This document shows, piece by piece, positions 1-8,308 of a stretch of 41,503 nucleotides of DNA (position 1 is the stretch's first letter; each line of letters begins with the position of its first letter). The notes beneath the pieces are model-generated. The model saw nothing but the letters and a program-made list of their open reading frames with translations, made no database searches and had not been told where the DNA came from. Source of the DNA: Flemingiibacterium sp045644145 (GTDB lineage: Bacteria > Bacillota > Clostridia > Oscillospirales > CAG-272). The stretch lies in assembly GCA_045644145.1 (NCBI GenBank), contig JAZRGK010000036.1, positions 1 through 41,503 on the forward strand. Direction: 5' to 3'. Position numbers and translations under genes: made by a program.

Positions 1-2
1 CC

Positions 3-737
3 TGCCAGCGGTATCACAGCGTACTGCACAAGGCATTCGTCGATGCCGTCAAGCGGCGGATCGTCCCAGCGAACCCCGGGGATCACGCAAACCGCCCGAA
101 GCAGGAGCAGTTCATCTCCGGCTTCTACAATGCCGAGGAGGTCAAGCAGTTGCTCGAGCTGGCAAAGGATGATGAGATTTATATCCCCATCCTCCTCGCT
201 GCGTACTACGGTCTGCGCCGAAGCGAGGTGGTTGGCGTGAAATGGTCGGCGATCGACTTCACGGAAAACACGCTGACCATCCGCCACACCGTCCACTCCA
301 CCGAGGAAGGACTCGTCACCAAGGACAGGCTGAAGACAAAATCCTCTTACCGCACGCTCACACTGGAACCCTTCGTGCGGGAAGAGCTGCTCAAGCACCG
401 CGAGGAACAGGAGCGGATGAAGAAGACGATGCGCTCGGCGTACTCGAAGGAATACACCGACTACGTCTGTGTGGATGCCCTCGGTCGGCTGTATGATCCC
501 GACTTTATCTCGAACCGGTTCGGTCAGCTTCTGGAAAAGCTCAATCTGAAGAAGATCCGCTTCCACGATCTGCGGCACTCATGTGCATCGGTACTGCTTG
601 CGCAGGGCGTGCCGATGAAGCAGATTCAGGAATGGCTGGGGCACTCGGATATGAGCACCACGGCGAATATTTATAGTCATCTGGATGCGGTGAGTAAGGC
701 GGATACCGGCGCGGCGATGAGTAAGGCGTTGGGGTGA
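3..737 (+). CDS. Tyrosine recombinase (phage-type integrase), 5' end missing
   Basis: This is the C-terminal part of a tyrosine site-specific recombinase. The reading frame is open back to the window edge, so the start lies outside. The catalytic residues are visible in order: Arg in GLRRSE, a Lys in the KTKSSYRT beta-hairpin, the HDLRHS His-x-x-Arg box, the LGHS His, and the nucleophile Tyr in ANIYSHLD near the C terminus. Such enzymes integrate and excise mobile elements, often at tRNA genes, and a tRNA-Ser lies 1 kb downstream. The DNA is visibly GC-richer than the neighbouring genes, which suggests horizontal transfer. The rest of any element would lie left of the window. Confidence 0.93.
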   Translation, partial: CQRYHSVLHKAFVDAVKRRIVPANPGDHANRPKQEQFISGFYNAEEVKQLLELAKDDEIYIPILLAAYYGLRRSEVVGVKWSAIDFTENTLTIRHTVHSTEEGLVTKDRLKTKSSYRTLTLEPFVREELLKHREEQERMKKTMRSAYSKEYTDYVCVDALGRLYDPDFISNRFGQLLEKLNLKKIRFHDLRHSCASVLLAQGVPMKQIQEWLGHSDMSTTANIYSHLDAVSKADTGAAMSKALG

Positions 738-742
738 GAAGG

Positions 743-776
743 AACACGCCAACTGATTAATCAGTTGGCGTGTTTT
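743..776. terminator. Bidirectional intrinsic terminator
   Basis: A perfect 14-bp inverted repeat (aacacgccaactga / tcagttggcgtgtt) with a 4-nt loop is followed by a short T run. It lies just after the integrase stop and overlaps the last codons of the convergent NERD gene, so it can serve both. Confidence 0.85.
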
Positions 777-1680
777 CTATGTTTTTTATGTATTTGCACT
801 TGGGATAATTGGAACATCCGTAGAACTGCTTTCCAACATTATTGCCGCGTGATGCTGTTCGCAAAACAAGTTTTCCGTTGCATCGGGGGCATAACATAGA
901 TTGAGGCGCTGTATCCGTGTTTGGGGGTTCAATATTCAAATCTGTTGCCTGCACAGCGGATGAATAAGTATTAGGTTCGGGATGATCAAGCTTACCATGG
1001 ATGTTAGATATATGACGGGCTTTTGTGGCTGAGTCAACCTGGGTGTATGGGAATAATTTATCATATAGTGTATCTATGATGTCAATGCTTAGCTTTACCT
1101 CAGAACTTCCATTGCAAATGGAGGATACGACAGATCCAACATCGCAGCGCTTTACTACATATACGTCCTCGCTTTGAATCTGAATCTTTTTCAACGTGCA
1201 CCTTTCTGAAAAAATGACGACAGAATGCATTGGCATGCAATGATCTTCGCCGAGAAACGTGGTCAAGTGTTTAATATGCATGCGATTTTGCATAATTGGG
1301 TTGTAAAAGGATTCTTTTCGGCTTTTTCCTCTCCCCAACGGCAACGTTTGATACCAGTTTTTTTGATTCTCGCTTCCAAATATCCATCCACTGTAGTTTT
1401 TGCTTTCAAAAACAAAAATACCTTTTGAGCAGAGCATCAGGACATCAATTTCGGTTGTTTCTCCGTTTTCCTTAGGAATGTAAAGATTGAATAGAAATTT
1501 TGCCCCATCCTTTTCAGCTTTTCTCAGCCGTTTATATGTTAGATATTCTCCATATCGCCCCTTGTTGAATAAAACCGCCAAATACGGGTGCTTGGTTGAT
1601 TGATAATAGGAACTGCTCTTATACTGCATATCAACGATAAGATATGTAATAACAATTGCAATAATGATGAGAATTATCAC
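757..1680 (-). CDS. NERD-domain protein with topoisomerase-type C4 zinc finger
   Basis: The 307-aa protein begins with one hydrophobic segment (about residues 1-16), suggesting a membrane anchor. A NERD (nuclease-related) domain follows, with KGRYGEYLTYKRL, TTEIDVLML and the FVFESKNYSGW motif that resembles the D/E-x-K core of restriction-type nucleases. The C terminus (about residues 262-300) has the four-cysteine zinc finger seen at the end of type I topoisomerases (CPRCNGKL...FYGCSNYPKC). The start is GTG at 1680 with an AAGGTGG ribosome site 6 nt upstream. NERD proteins are predicted nucleases and their substrates are largely unknown. It sits between the integrase and tRNA-Ser, so it may be cargo of the same mobile element. 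The function is inferred from domains only. Confidence 0.85.
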   Translation of the reverse strand: MIILIIIAIVITYLIVDMQYKSSSYYQSTKHPYLAVLFNKGRYGEYLTYKRLRKAEKDGAKFLFNLYIPKENGETTEIDVLMLCSKGIFVFESKNYSGWIFGSENQKNWYQTLPLGRGKSRKESFYNPIMQNRMHIKHLTTFLGEDHCMPMHSVVIFSERCTLKKIQIQSEDVYVVKRCDVGSVVSSICNGSSEVKLSIDIIDTLYDKLFPYTQVDSATKARHISNIHGKLDHPEPNTYSSAVQATDLNIEPPNTDTAPQSMLCPRCNGKLVLRTASRGNNVGKQFYGCSNYPKCKYIKNIENTPTD

Positions 1681-1710
1681 GGTTATCCACCTTCAAAGCA
1701 AAATCTAAGA

Positions 1711-1732
1711 CCGCAATTCTCACGAATTGCGG
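1711..1732 (-). terminator. Probable terminator of tRNA-Ser
   Basis: A 9-bp inverted repeat (ccgcaattc / gaattgcgg) begins right after the tRNA 3' end on the minus strand. It is followed by a moderately T-rich stretch, so termination may be incomplete and transcripts could run into the NERD gene. Confidence 0.5.
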
Positions 1733-1737
1733 CCCTT

Positions 1738-1827
1738 TGGCGAAGAGAGAGGGATTCGAACCCTCGTGTGCTTTTGGCACAAACTGATTTCGAGTCAGCC
1801 CCGTTATGACCACTTCGATATCTCTCC
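1738..1827 (-). tRNA. tRNA-Ser (anticodon CGA)
   Basis: The minus strand folds as a 90-nt class II tRNA. The acceptor arms GGAGAGA and TCTCTTC pair, followed by discriminator G and an encoded CCA. The anticodon stem GCTGA/TCAGT closes the loop CTCGAAA with anticodon CGA, reading UCG serine codons. A long variable arm and the T arm (GAGGGTTCGAATCCCTC) are present. The gene is driven from a promoter about 410 nt upstream, and two extra copies of its 5' half lie between promoter and gene (see repeat entry). Confidence 0.95.
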
Positions 1828-2203
1828 GTATTTGATTGTGTTTGAATTTTGCAAGGCTTTTGCAAGGCCGAAGTTAAAATGCTCACATCCAAAATTCAAG
1901 AAAAATGAAGCATCTGCGAGAGAATCGACGAAAACACGAGCTTTCGCACGTTCGCGAGTGACGAGGTCGTTTACATTTCGAGTCAGCCCCGTTATGACCG
2001 CTTCGATATCTCTCCATATTAAGTTAAGTTTGAATTTTGCAAGGCTTTTGCAAGGCCGAAGTTAAAATGCTCACATCCAAAATTCAAGAAAAATGAAGCA
2101 TTTACGAGAGAATCGACGAAAACACGAGCTTTCGCACATCCGTGAGTGACGAGGTCGGCTACATTTCGAGTCAGCCCCGTTATGACCACTTCGATATCTC
2201 TCC
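1787..2203 (-). repeat. Tandem 188-bp units carrying the 5' half of tRNA-Ser
   Basis: The first 41 nt of the tRNA-Ser gene, from the 5' end through the anticodon loop, recur at 1975-2015 and 2163-2203. The spacing is exactly 188 bp from copy to copy. The intervening 147-bp spacers (1828-1974 and 2016-2162) are also near-identical to each other. In transcription order (minus strand) the two half-tRNAs come first and the complete tRNA last. The half copies cannot form a tRNA because identity stops one nucleotide past the anticodon loop. No open reading frame of note lies in the spacers. Confidence 0.93.
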
Positions 2204-2237
2204 AAGCTGATATGCCAGCCGCATATGCGACTTACAT

Positions 2238-2266
2238 ATTATAGCACAAACTTGATATGTTGTCAA
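2238..2266 (-). promoter_or_regulatory. Consensus promoter for the tRNA-Ser repeat locus
   Basis: On the minus strand a perfect TTGACA (2261-2266) and a perfect TATAAT (2238-2243) are separated by 17 bp. The promoter lies outside the last repeat unit, so both half-tRNA copies should be transcribed ahead of the tRNA. Confidence 0.85.
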
Positions 2267-2325
2267 TACAAAAAACTAAAAAAGCCAAATTTTGCATGGA
2301 ACAAAGTTCCTTCACACATAACCGC

Positions 2326-2363
2326 AAAATCCGGAACAGAGCATCTCCGTCCCGGATTTTTTA
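2326..2363 (-). terminator. Terminator of the ABC/DUF1854 operon
   Basis: The inverted repeat aaaatccgg/ccggatttt encloses an inner paired segment and lies just after the stop of the last operon gene on the minus strand. Confidence 0.7.
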
Positions 2364-2379
2364 TTTGTTTCGTTATAAC

Positions 2380-4614
2380 CTAATTTGCAATTCCCTGATG
2401 TTCGATAACGGACTGCGCCATTTTACGCTGTGCCATAACAAGCTTGTAGTAAATGCCCTTGTTTTCAAGAAGCTCGGAGTGAGTACCGAACTCCGCCACA
2501 CGCCCCTTGTCAAGCACCAGAAGCTTGTCCGCATTTCTGAGAGTTGATAGCCTGTGTGCAATTGCGAATACGGTTCTCCCCTCGGTAAGCTTGTTTAACG
2601 AATCCTGAATAAGCTTCTCGGTTTCCGTATCAAGGGCGGCTGTGGCTTCATCAAGGATTATAATTCGGGGATTGTGGATAACGGCTCTCGCAATGGCAAT
2701 ACGCTGACGCTCGCCGCCGGACAGTGAATAGCCTTTTTCGCCTACCATTGTATTATATCCCTCAGGGAGATTAAGAATAAAATCGTGGGCGTTGGCAATA
2801 CGCGCCGCGTCTATTACCTGCTCATCCGTTGCATGGGGCATAGCGTAGCGTATATTGTCGCGGATGGTTCCCGAGAACAGGAAGGTTTCCTGAAGCACCA
2901 CGCCGATCTGTGTGCGAAGCGCATTCTGGGAAATATCCTTAATATTTACGTTATCTATCTCTATAGCGCCCTCGTTTACATCATAAAGACGCATGAGAAG
3001 GTTGATAAGCGTGGTCTTGCCGCATCCCGAATGTCCCACAATACCGATCATTTCACCGGGATTCACATGGAACGAAACTCCCTCTAAAACAGGATTGTAG
3101 CTCTCGTAACCGAAGGTGACGTTTTTTACGTCGATCTCACCTTCAATTCGTATATCAATAGGCAGGTCGATATCCTGCACTTCCTGATTCTCCTCGATTA
3201 TCTCGAATATCTTTGAAATGCTGGTTAAGAAGTTTGAGATGTTTCTTGGAATAAATGTGATGTACATAAGCGGCGCGTAGATGATGTTTGCGTAGGAGTT
3301 TATCTGATGCAGTTCGCCAACCAGCATCTCGCCGTGGAACAAGAGGTAGTTTCCGTACATAAGTATCAGGTAACTTCCAAGCTTTACCGCAAAGCCTAGA
3401 AGCGGAAATACTGTGTCAAACACCTTTGCGTTATGCTCATTCTGCACCGCATGCTTTGCTGATGCGCTCTTGAAGCGTTCTATCTCGCTTGCCTCACGTC
3501 CGAAGCATTTTACCACGCGGATACCGTTCAGTATATCCTGAAGGAGATGATTGGTGCGCTGACCAAGCACCCAAAGTCTGCGGTTTCTGAGCTGGACGAA
3601 TTTCCAGAACTTAGATATAAGAAATACTACAAAAGGTGTGGGCACAAAGATGAACAGCGCCATTATGGGGCTTATAGCAAGCATCACCACAAGTCCTGTA
3701 AGGAATGAGAAAACCTGCACAAACAGATTGGGGAGCTGATTTACGATAAAGTCCTGTGTCACATTGACATCGCCGTTGATACGTCCCATAAGGTCACCTG
3801 TGGATTTACGCTGTACGCTGGACATGGACAGTGACTGTATTTTCTCGTACAGTATGGTGCGCATCATCAGGGTAAATTTATTACCCGTCACAGCGGAAAG
3901 GCGGCTTTGAAGCACCGCAAGAGCACGGTGGAACAAATCAAGGGAAACGATAGCCACAATAATAAGCGCGAATTCTGTCATTTTATCCGCTTTTCCGTGG
4001 GTAGCTTCGTTGAGTATGTAGTTATTTAAAGCAATCTTCTGTATTTTGGGAACAAGGAACTGAAAAATCACGTTGAACACCGCAACCACAAACGGAAAGC
4101 ACATCATAAGTCTTAAGCCCTTGGTAAGTGCAAAAACCTTTTTGTAGACTTCCATGTGGTCGAGGCAATACGGACATATAGTTGTACCACGCACAAAGGG
4201 TCTGCCGCACTTAGGGCAGAAGCGTTCCCTCTCGGAGTTTTCGATAGGCTCATCCTTTGAGGAATCCTCAGCCAGTATTTCGCAGGCTTTTACTATAACA
4301 GCGTATCTTGGGAGATGCCTTCCCGATACGAACTGGCATATAAGAGTGACTCCCTCTCCGAAATCCCCATAGAAGCCACAGCTTCCGTACATGACCTCTG
4401 TCTTGAAGCCGGAAGCGCCGGCAAGGTTGTAGCTTGCAAGAAGCTTGTCATCAAGTATCTTGTATATTTTCTTGTTGGTTATGGCAATAAAGCCCGACAC
4501 AAACCTATCTTCAAGGATATTGAAGGGGATGCAGTACATAAGCTTTTCGTCCGACGGCATAGCAGAGTCAAGGACTGCTTTTTCCCGTTCGGGCAGATCA
4601 AACATAAGTCGCAC
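2380..4614 (-). CDS. ABC exporter subunit with N-terminal zinc-ribbon module
   Basis: This 744-aa protein is a type IV (B-family) ABC exporter half. An N-terminal cytoplasmic region of about 130 residues (possibly PH-like) and a four-cysteine zinc ribbon (FCPKCGRPF...CPYC, about residues 132-149) precede the usual six-helix membrane domain. The ATPase domain is complete: Walker A GHSGCGKTT, Q-loop VVLQETFLF, signature LSGGERQR, Walker B with catalytic Glu in ILDEATAALD, and the AHRLST switch His. The start is GTG at 4614 with GGAAGG about 10 nt upstream. An ATG three codons later is possible. It is the last gene of a three-gene operon with a DUF1854 protein 18 nt upstream and a second exporter half. 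The substrate is unknown. Confidence 0.9.
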   Translation of the reverse strand: MRLMFDLPEREKAVLDSAMPSDEKLMYCIPFNILEDRFVSGFIAITNKKIYKILDDKLLASYNLAGASGFKTEVMYGSCGFYGDFGEGVTLICQFVSGRHLPRYAVIVKACEILAEDSSKDEPIENSERERFCPKCGRPFVRGTTICPYCLDHMEVYKKVFALTKGLRLMMCFPFVVAVFNVIFQFLVPKIQKIALNNYILNEATHGKADKMTEFALIIVAIVSLDLFHRALAVLQSRLSAVTGNKFTLMMRTILYEKIQSLSMSSVQRKSTGDLMGRINGDVNVTQDFIVNQLPNLFVQVFSFLTGLVVMLAISPIMALFIFVPTPFVVFLISKFWKFVQLRNRRLWVLGQRTNHLLQDILNGIRVVKCFGREASEIERFKSASAKHAVQNEHNAKVFDTVFPLLGFAVKLGSYLILMYGNYLLFHGEMLVGELHQINSYANIIYAPLMYITFIPRNISNFLTSISKIFEIIEENQEVQDIDLPIDIRIEGEIDVKNVTFGYESYNPVLEGVSFHVNPGEMIGIVGHSGCGKTTLINLLMRLYDVNEGAIEIDNVNIKDISQNALRTQIGVVLQETFLFSGTIRDNIRYAMPHATDEQVIDAARIANAHDFILNLPEGYNTMVGEKGYSLSGGERQRIAIARAVIHNPRIIILDEATAALDTETEKLIQDSLNKLTEGRTVFAIAHRLSTLRNADKLLVLDKGRVAEFGTHSELLENKGIYYKLVMAQRKMAQSVIEHQGIAN

Positions 4615-4632
4615 AGACTCACTTCCTTCCCT

Positions 4633-5253
4633 TTACAGGTATATCTCTATTTTCTTAAGGCTTGCAGCATCAAGCTTTGACGGGTCAAGAATTTCAAACA
4701 CGTTTCCGTCAATATCGTTTATAAGTATGCGTCCATCCTCAAGAATCCTTATATTTGAGAAAGGATTGTTTAAAACAAAGGTAACATGTCCAGCAGTAGT
4801 CGCCACATCCCAGTAAAGGTAACCGAACTTATCTTTTACGGACATTATCTTTTCGATCTGCGGTGTAAAATAGCGTCTGTCAAGCTCCTCTAAAAGAAGG
4901 GCTTTTGTTTCGTCATCGAAATCGGTGATGCGGCGTATCATTCCGATCTCCTTGCCGCGTCCCTGCTTTTTTGAATCAGGCTCACGGACGGAGAGAAATT
5001 CGTCAGGGTTTGTCACCGGGAAGGAGCGGAGCACTACCACGCGCTCAAACTCCTCGGTTTCGCCGTCGTAATTTACTATTTTAAGGGATATAAGTCCGCC
5101 GCCGGAACGCTTGAACCATGCGTTTTCCGGAGTAAGATCAATGGAAACGCGCTGATTTTCAAGTATCAGATCACCGTCGTCGGTACCGTCACCGAGAATA
5201 TCATTTTTGGGCTTTGTCTGGGGCTTTGCATCAGTTTTTTTCTCATCAGCCAT
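4633..5253 (-). CDS. DUF1854-family protein, partner of the flanking ABC exporters
   Basis: The 206-aa soluble protein matches the DUF1854 family. It shows the hydrophobic-Phe-Pro segment (VVLRSFPVTNPDEFLSVRE), the KEIGMIRRI segment, the LLLEELDRRYFTPQI segment and a C-terminal ILINDIDGNVFEI strand. In other bacteria this domain occurs beside or fused to ABC exporters, some near cyanophycin metabolism genes. Its biochemical role is not established. The start is ATG 5253, because GAGGAGGG lies 7 nt upstream. A longer frame to 5283 lacks such a site. The first about 30 residues are Lys-rich and low in complexity. It is encoded between two exporter halves with short gaps, so it probably acts with them. 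Confidence 0.88.
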   Translation of the reverse strand: MADEKKTDAKPQTKPKNDILGDGTDDGDLILENQRVSIDLTPENAWFKRSGGGLISLKIVNYDGETEEFERVVVLRSFPVTNPDEFLSVREPDSKKQGRGKEIGMIRRITDFDDETKALLLEELDRRYFTPQIEKIMSVKDKFGYLYWDVATTAGHVTFVLNNPFSNIRILEDGRILINDIDGNVFEILDPSKLDAASLKKIEIYL

Positions 5254-5304
5254 GATTTTTCCCTCCTCAAAGTATATTTGCACGATATATTCTTTATTAT
5301 TTTG

Positions 5305-7800
5305 TTACATTCCCGCAATTATCTTCTTGTTAGCCTCATTCTGGAGCGTGTAGAGTCTAAAAAACATGCCCTTCTTCGCTAAAAGCTCCGCGTGAGTTCC
5401 CTCCTCCGCAATCTCGCCGTTTTCGATAACGAACAGCTTGTTGCAGTCCTTTAGAGTTGACAGTCTGTGGGCTATCGTAATGGTGGTTCTTCCCTCTATA
5501 AGGGCAGACAGCGCATCCTGAATAAGACGCTCAGTTTCCGTATCCATAGCCGCTGTGGCTTCATCGAGGATAAGAATAGAGGGTGCAAGAAGCAGTGCTC
5601 TTGCTATTGATACTCTCTGCTTTTCGCCTCCGGACAGTGAACGGCTTCCCGTCCCCACCAGCGTTTCGTATCCCTCGGGAAGTCTTAAGATGAAATCGTG
5701 GGCATTTGCAGCCTTTGCGGCGGCTATTATCTCATCCATGGTAGCATCGGGCTTTGCATAGCGGATATTGTCCGCGATGGTTCCCTTAAAAAGGAATATT
5801 TCCTGGGAAACAATTGAGATATTTTTTCTCAAAGACTGCATCTCAATGTTTTTCACATTATGACCGTCTATCTCTATAGTGCCGCTGACAGTATCGTAAA
5901 GTCGGCTTATGAGGTTTGCGATAGTGGATTTACCGCTTCCCGTATGTCCTACAAGACCGATATGGTCGCCTGCATTTATCTTAAGGGACACATTTTTTAG
6001 TATAGGACGGTTTGCCGCGTAATGGAAGCATACGTTTTTGAATTCGATGTCGCCCTGAAGTTTTTCAAGCTTTACGGGATTCTTGGCATCGGTTATCTCG
6101 GGGATCGCATCGGTTATCTCAAACATACGCTGTGCGCAGTTTGCGGTATCGGTCACCATGTTTGTAAAGTTGGTGAAGAAGTTAAGAGGACCGAATATCA
6201 TTCCTATGTAGCCGAGATATGTGGCAAAATCACCGTAGGTCATATGCCTATCCATAACCTCAAGTCCGCCGAATCCCCATATTACTTGGCTGGACAAACC
6301 GATAAGCAGTCCCACCACGGGAAAAATGGTCAGCGAAACCAGATTTGTCTGGAGATTTGCCTTTGTAAGTCTTTTTGCGTACTTATAGAAGCGCGCAGAT
6401 TCCTCTGCTTCCTTGGAAAACGCTTTTACCACACGAATACCTGTGAGCGAGTCGCCCAGCACCGCATTAAGGGCGGATGAGCGCCGCCACTGCTTCGAAT
6501 ACATTCTCCAAAGCTTCGGAAGCATGAATTTGAAGATGCAAACGATTATCGGCACCGGGACAAACACAATAAGCGTCAGTTTCCAATTAAGTATAAACAG
6601 AAAAACCGTAAGACCGATAAAGTTCACCGCGTTTATAACAAAATTAGGCACACCGTCGATAAAAAATCCGCGGATTCGGTCAGCGTCATAGTTAACACGG
6701 GTAATAAGTCGTCCTGTCTGGTTATTATTGAAGAAAGAGAGGGACAGATTCTGAAGCGCTGTGAAGATATCCATCTTCATATTCAATGTTACTCTGGTGG
6801 ACATAACAGCGTTGGCGCGGTTTTGTACTATCGAGATACCCAGTGACAGAAGCGCCATAGCAAAGATAACGCCTATCATGATAAACAACCAATTTTCGCT
6901 GTGAAGCGTACCCACAGCCTTTCCGGCTATCTCACCCGGCGGAGTTATAACCTGGTCGTAGAGCAGTTGATTTGAAATTATGGGGGTTATGAGCTGTACA
7001 AAGGATGCGGCGAACATACATAAAAGCACCGTGGCAAGCTGTAGCTTAAATGGGCGGAAATATCCGAAAAGTCTTGCGAACACCGCCTTTTGATTGGTAC
7101 AGTGGGAGCATATTTTACGCGCCTGATCCTCGTAGACTCTGCCGCATTTGGGACATTTCGCGTTAAACTGCTCGAATATGGGGTCATCATGCTTTACATC
7201 TTCTCCCCCGATAAGTCTGTTCATCAAGTCAACAAAGGCGAAAAGCTTACGTTTCTTGGCATTTGTGGAATATGCAATTATTACGGTGGTAAGCTCATCG
7301 CCGTCTTTTTCCTTAGCAAGCAGTCGGTTTGAAGAAACAAAATTATCAACGTATGCGTCTGAAACCCGTTCCATGTCAAATTTGCGGAACACCGCGTCTT
7401 TGTAAAGGTCGGGCACAAGAGCATCCTTCGGCGGCTTATACGCCTTACCTGATTTAGCCGCTTTATTTTTAGCATCCTCTGCGGCTTTTCTTGCCTTTTT
7501 GCGTTTCTCTGCGGTTTCACTGTCCGATGTGACGGACATTACGAAAAGCTTCTTTAAGCCCGCATCAAATGCCAGAAAGCTCTCTCCGAACTTTCCGTCA
7601 TGGTCAAGATCAAGCTCTAACACCAAAGAAAGGGATTCTGTATCGACCCCATGGTGTATAAAGCCGATTCTCGCCTCCTCGGTAAGTTTGTCAAGTGGAA
7701 GCATAACGGTATACCGCACGGCAAAATGTCGTGTTTTCTCCTTCCCAAGTAATACTGACGCACTGTTTTTTATCATAACACACCGTTTTTTCAACTTCAC
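5305..7800 (-). CDS. ABC exporter subunit with long N-terminal extension and zinc ribbon
   Basis: This 831-aa protein is the first gene of the operon. About 220 residues precede the membrane domain: a beta-rich region, a Lys/Ala-rich helix (KRKKARKAAEDAKNKAAK), and a zinc ribbon (CPKCGRVYEDQARKICSHC). The six-helix exporter domain and a complete ATPase domain follow: Walker A GHTGSGKST, signature LSGGEKQR, Walker B ILDEATAAMD, switch AHRLST. Both ATPases of the pair therefore keep a catalytic Glu. The longest frame starts at GTG 7800. ATG 7776 is an alternative, and neither has a clear ribosome site. The architecture matches the gene at 2380, so the two probably form a heterodimer, though homodimers cannot be excluded. 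Confidence 0.88.
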   Translation of the reverse strand: MKLKKRCVMIKNSASVLLGKEKTRHFAVRYTVMLPLDKLTEEARIGFIHHGVDTESLSLVLELDLDHDGKFGESFLAFDAGLKKLFVMSVTSDSETAEKRKKARKAAEDAKNKAAKSGKAYKPPKDALVPDLYKDAVFRKFDMERVSDAYVDNFVSSNRLLAKEKDGDELTTVIIAYSTNAKKRKLFAFVDLMNRLIGGEDVKHDDPIFEQFNAKCPKCGRVYEDQARKICSHCTNQKAVFARLFGYFRPFKLQLATVLLCMFAASFVQLITPIISNQLLYDQVITPPGEIAGKAVGTLHSENWLFIMIGVIFAMALLSLGISIVQNRANAVMSTRVTLNMKMDIFTALQNLSLSFFNNNQTGRLITRVNYDADRIRGFFIDGVPNFVINAVNFIGLTVFLFILNWKLTLIVFVPVPIIVCIFKFMLPKLWRMYSKQWRRSSALNAVLGDSLTGIRVVKAFSKEAEESARFYKYAKRLTKANLQTNLVSLTIFPVVGLLIGLSSQVIWGFGGLEVMDRHMTYGDFATYLGYIGMIFGPLNFFTNFTNMVTDTANCAQRMFEITDAIPEITDAKNPVKLEKLQGDIEFKNVCFHYAANRPILKNVSLKINAGDHIGLVGHTGSGKSTIANLISRLYDTVSGTIEIDGHNVKNIEMQSLRKNISIVSQEIFLFKGTIADNIRYAKPDATMDEIIAAAKAANAHDFILRLPEGYETLVGTGSRSLSGGEKQRVSIARALLLAPSILILDEATAAMDTETERLIQDALSALIEGRTTITIAHRLSTLKDCNKLFVIENGEIAEEGTHAELLAKKGMFFRLYTLQNEANKKIIAGM

Positions 7801-7839
7801 AAAAACCGCTTAAAATTCAAAAAACGATATGCTACTATA

Positions 7840-7867
7840 AATATATCATAATTTCACAAAATTTCAA
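7840..7867 (-). promoter_or_regulatory. Possible promoter of the ABC/DUF1854 operon
   Basis: On the minus strand TTGAAA (7862-7867) and TATATT (7840-7845) are 16 bp apart, upstream of the first operon gene. Confidence 0.45.
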
Positions 7868-8234
7868 GTAAAATGCGTCAAAATGTTTATTTTTGGCGAA
7901 GCGTACAAATTTAACTGTGTTTTTTGGTAACTTTGCCTTTGTGGTGCTATCCAAACATTTGCAAAGCTATCCCGAACTGACACTGCACTTTCAAAACTGG
8001 CAACTTAGCTTATTGGCAAAAATCAGCAAAACGGTGGGGGATCTCCCGAAACCCTCTTTCTTCAAGGCTTTCAAACCTGAATACGGCACAACTCCGAAGC
8101 TTTACAGAAGCTTTTTAGCTTTCTTCCTGTTCGCGAGGGAAAGAAGGATGTTTTTATACACTTTCACAGCTTATTTCTGTGAATAGTATAATGATGCCAT
8201 TATTTTTATTTTCAGACTTTTTTTTAAAAAGTGC
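7868..8234. other. Non-coding stretch between divergent genes
   Basis: About 370 bp separate the minus-strand operon from the lipoprotein gene. Small inverted repeats are visible (for example ctttcttcc/gggaaagaag near 8120-8150 and a hairpin near 8160-8185). The only open frame (7893-8186, +) has no ribosome site and a composition unlike a protein. I see no gene here. Confidence 0.5.
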
Positions 8235-8263
8235 TTTACTTTTCCAAAAAAATATGATATACT
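8235..8263 (+). promoter_or_regulatory. Promoter of the solute-binding lipoprotein gene
   Basis: TTTACT (8235-8240) and TATACT (8258-8263) are separated by 17 bp, and a TGA just before the -10 box gives an extended -10. Confidence 0.65.
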
Positions 8264-8308
8264 TGTTTTGGCGTGCTATATATTTTAAACCAAATAAAGG
8301 AGTTAATC

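Noticed and set aside
1828..2162. The tRNA-Ser spacers considered as further complete tRNA genes
   Set aside because: Only the first 41 nt of the tRNA recur. The 3' anticodon stem, variable arm, T arm and acceptor 3' strand are missing.
7893..8186. A 97-aa frame in the gap before the lipoprotein gene
   Set aside because: No ribosome site, low-complexity Phe/Leu-rich composition, and it spans inverted repeats and promoter DNA.
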